Shown in pieces: positions 63,614 through 64,000 of a stretch of 64,000 nt of DNA; within the stretch, counting starts at the first letter, position 1, and each line of letters starts with the position of its first letter. The stretch spans positions 1 through 64,000 of the forward strand of contig NZ_QUET01000004.1 in the NCBI RefSeq assembly GCF_003478445.1, written 5' to 3'. The notes under the pieces are model-generated. The model made no database searches and had not been told where the DNA came from. It saw nothing but the letters and a program-made list of their open reading frames with translations. Made by a program: the position numbers and the translations under genes. The stretch is from Roseburia sp. AM59-24XD (GTDB lineage: Bacteria > Bacillota > Clostridia > Lachnospirales > Lachnospiraceae).

Positions 63614-63674
63614 GATGTATCGGAAATCCACAATGTATTGCTCTCACAAAATTATTAACTAAGACTTCCCATAC

Positions 63675-64000
63675 CAAAGATGGAGATCCGCCCATAATAT
63701 TTCTTATGTCCGGAAAATAAAATATGAATTTTGCCTGAGAAATCAGTTGATCCGTGAACTATGACTAAAAAATTGACGCAGATCAGTAGGATTTCCGAAA
63801 AATCTTGCTTTGCAATGCTTTGATAAATACGCATCCGCACGACTGAGCCCCATAGGTGGGCTCAGCTATTTCGGACGGCACGCTCCCGCTACCACTGCAC
63901 CACGCAGCGGTACATAACGCCGGATGTTCGATGGAGTATCTATATCATTTGCAAAATCCGGGGCGTAAGTACCGGCGGGTGCAAGTGCCTTTCGAAACAT
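63675..64000. repeat. MITE-like palindromic element, copy B (cut by window end)
   Basis: The terminal repeat CCGCCCATAATATTTCTTATGTCC-type sequence begins at 63689, and the interior matches the reverse complement of copy A (36106-36660), including GACTAAAAAATTGACGCAG, CACGCTCCCGCTACCAC and the GTACCGGCGGGTGCAAGTGCC blocks. Orientation is opposite to copy A. The right terminal repeat lies beyond the window. Confidence 0.75.

Overview
The window is from a low- to mid-GC Firmicute, most likely a gut Lachnospiraceae (Agathobacter, Roseburia, Lachnospira or Coprococcus group). This rests on the strong AAGGAGG ribosome-binding sites, TTGACA/TATAAT promoters, secreted proteins with Lys-rich bacterial Ig domains, a secreted GH5 cellulase, anaerobe oxygen-defence genes (desulfoferrodoxin, rubredoxin, hemerythrin) and class-C group II intron fragments. 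The assignment to family level is inference; no rRNA or tRNA gene was seen.

Layout. 1-8.5 kb: an envelope and phospholipid operon (two phospholipase-D-type enzymes, an OmpR-type response regulator and its kinase, a FUSC-like membrane protein, a PgsA-like synthase). It contains a decayed citrate synthase and two near-identical regulated promoters, and lies between two group II intron fragments. A serine-recombinase tail at 7.8 kb marks an old mobile element. 8.7-12.8 kb: an oxygen-stress and redox block (PerR-like regulator, rubrerythrin remnant, lactate dehydrogenase, desulfoferrodoxin, rubredoxin, HD-GYP protein, hemerythrin). 12.9-20.2 kb: secreted or surface proteins around a compact HPr-kinase-like / PqqD / S26-peptidase / ABC-exporter cassette that looks like a peptide maturation and export system. 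20.5-26.1 kb: MATE pump, methyltransferase, a collapsed ABC transporter, a TetR regulator, and mgtE behind a leader peptide and attenuator-like hairpins. 26.2-35.8 kb: fic and a complete type I restriction-modification locus with two hsdS genes and a tyrosine recombinase between them. 36.1-36.7 kb: a MITE-like palindromic repeat, with a second inverted copy at the right edge of the window. 36.7-41.2 kb: AraC regulator and a paired ABC exporter/importer. 41.4-56.2 kb: CheX/CheY-like protein, MetE-like methyltransferase, a CAP/Ig surface protein with an anchored flavodoxin, an alanine symporter, a Cys-rich corrinoid-type protein, a second MATE pump, a binding-lipoprotein plus hybrid histidine kinase pair, and a CobW GTPase. 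56.4-63.5 kb: a very large HD-GYP sensor with a BMP-type binding protein, then a secreted GH5 endoglucanase.

Sequence quality. About fifteen genes are broken by one-base frameshifts. Nearly every one is repaired by adding one base to a short run of identical bases, which looks more like deletion-type sequencing error than biological decay. I therefore give those genes as single full-length CDS entries and state where the frame breaks. 'Pseudogene' is kept for genes missing large parts.
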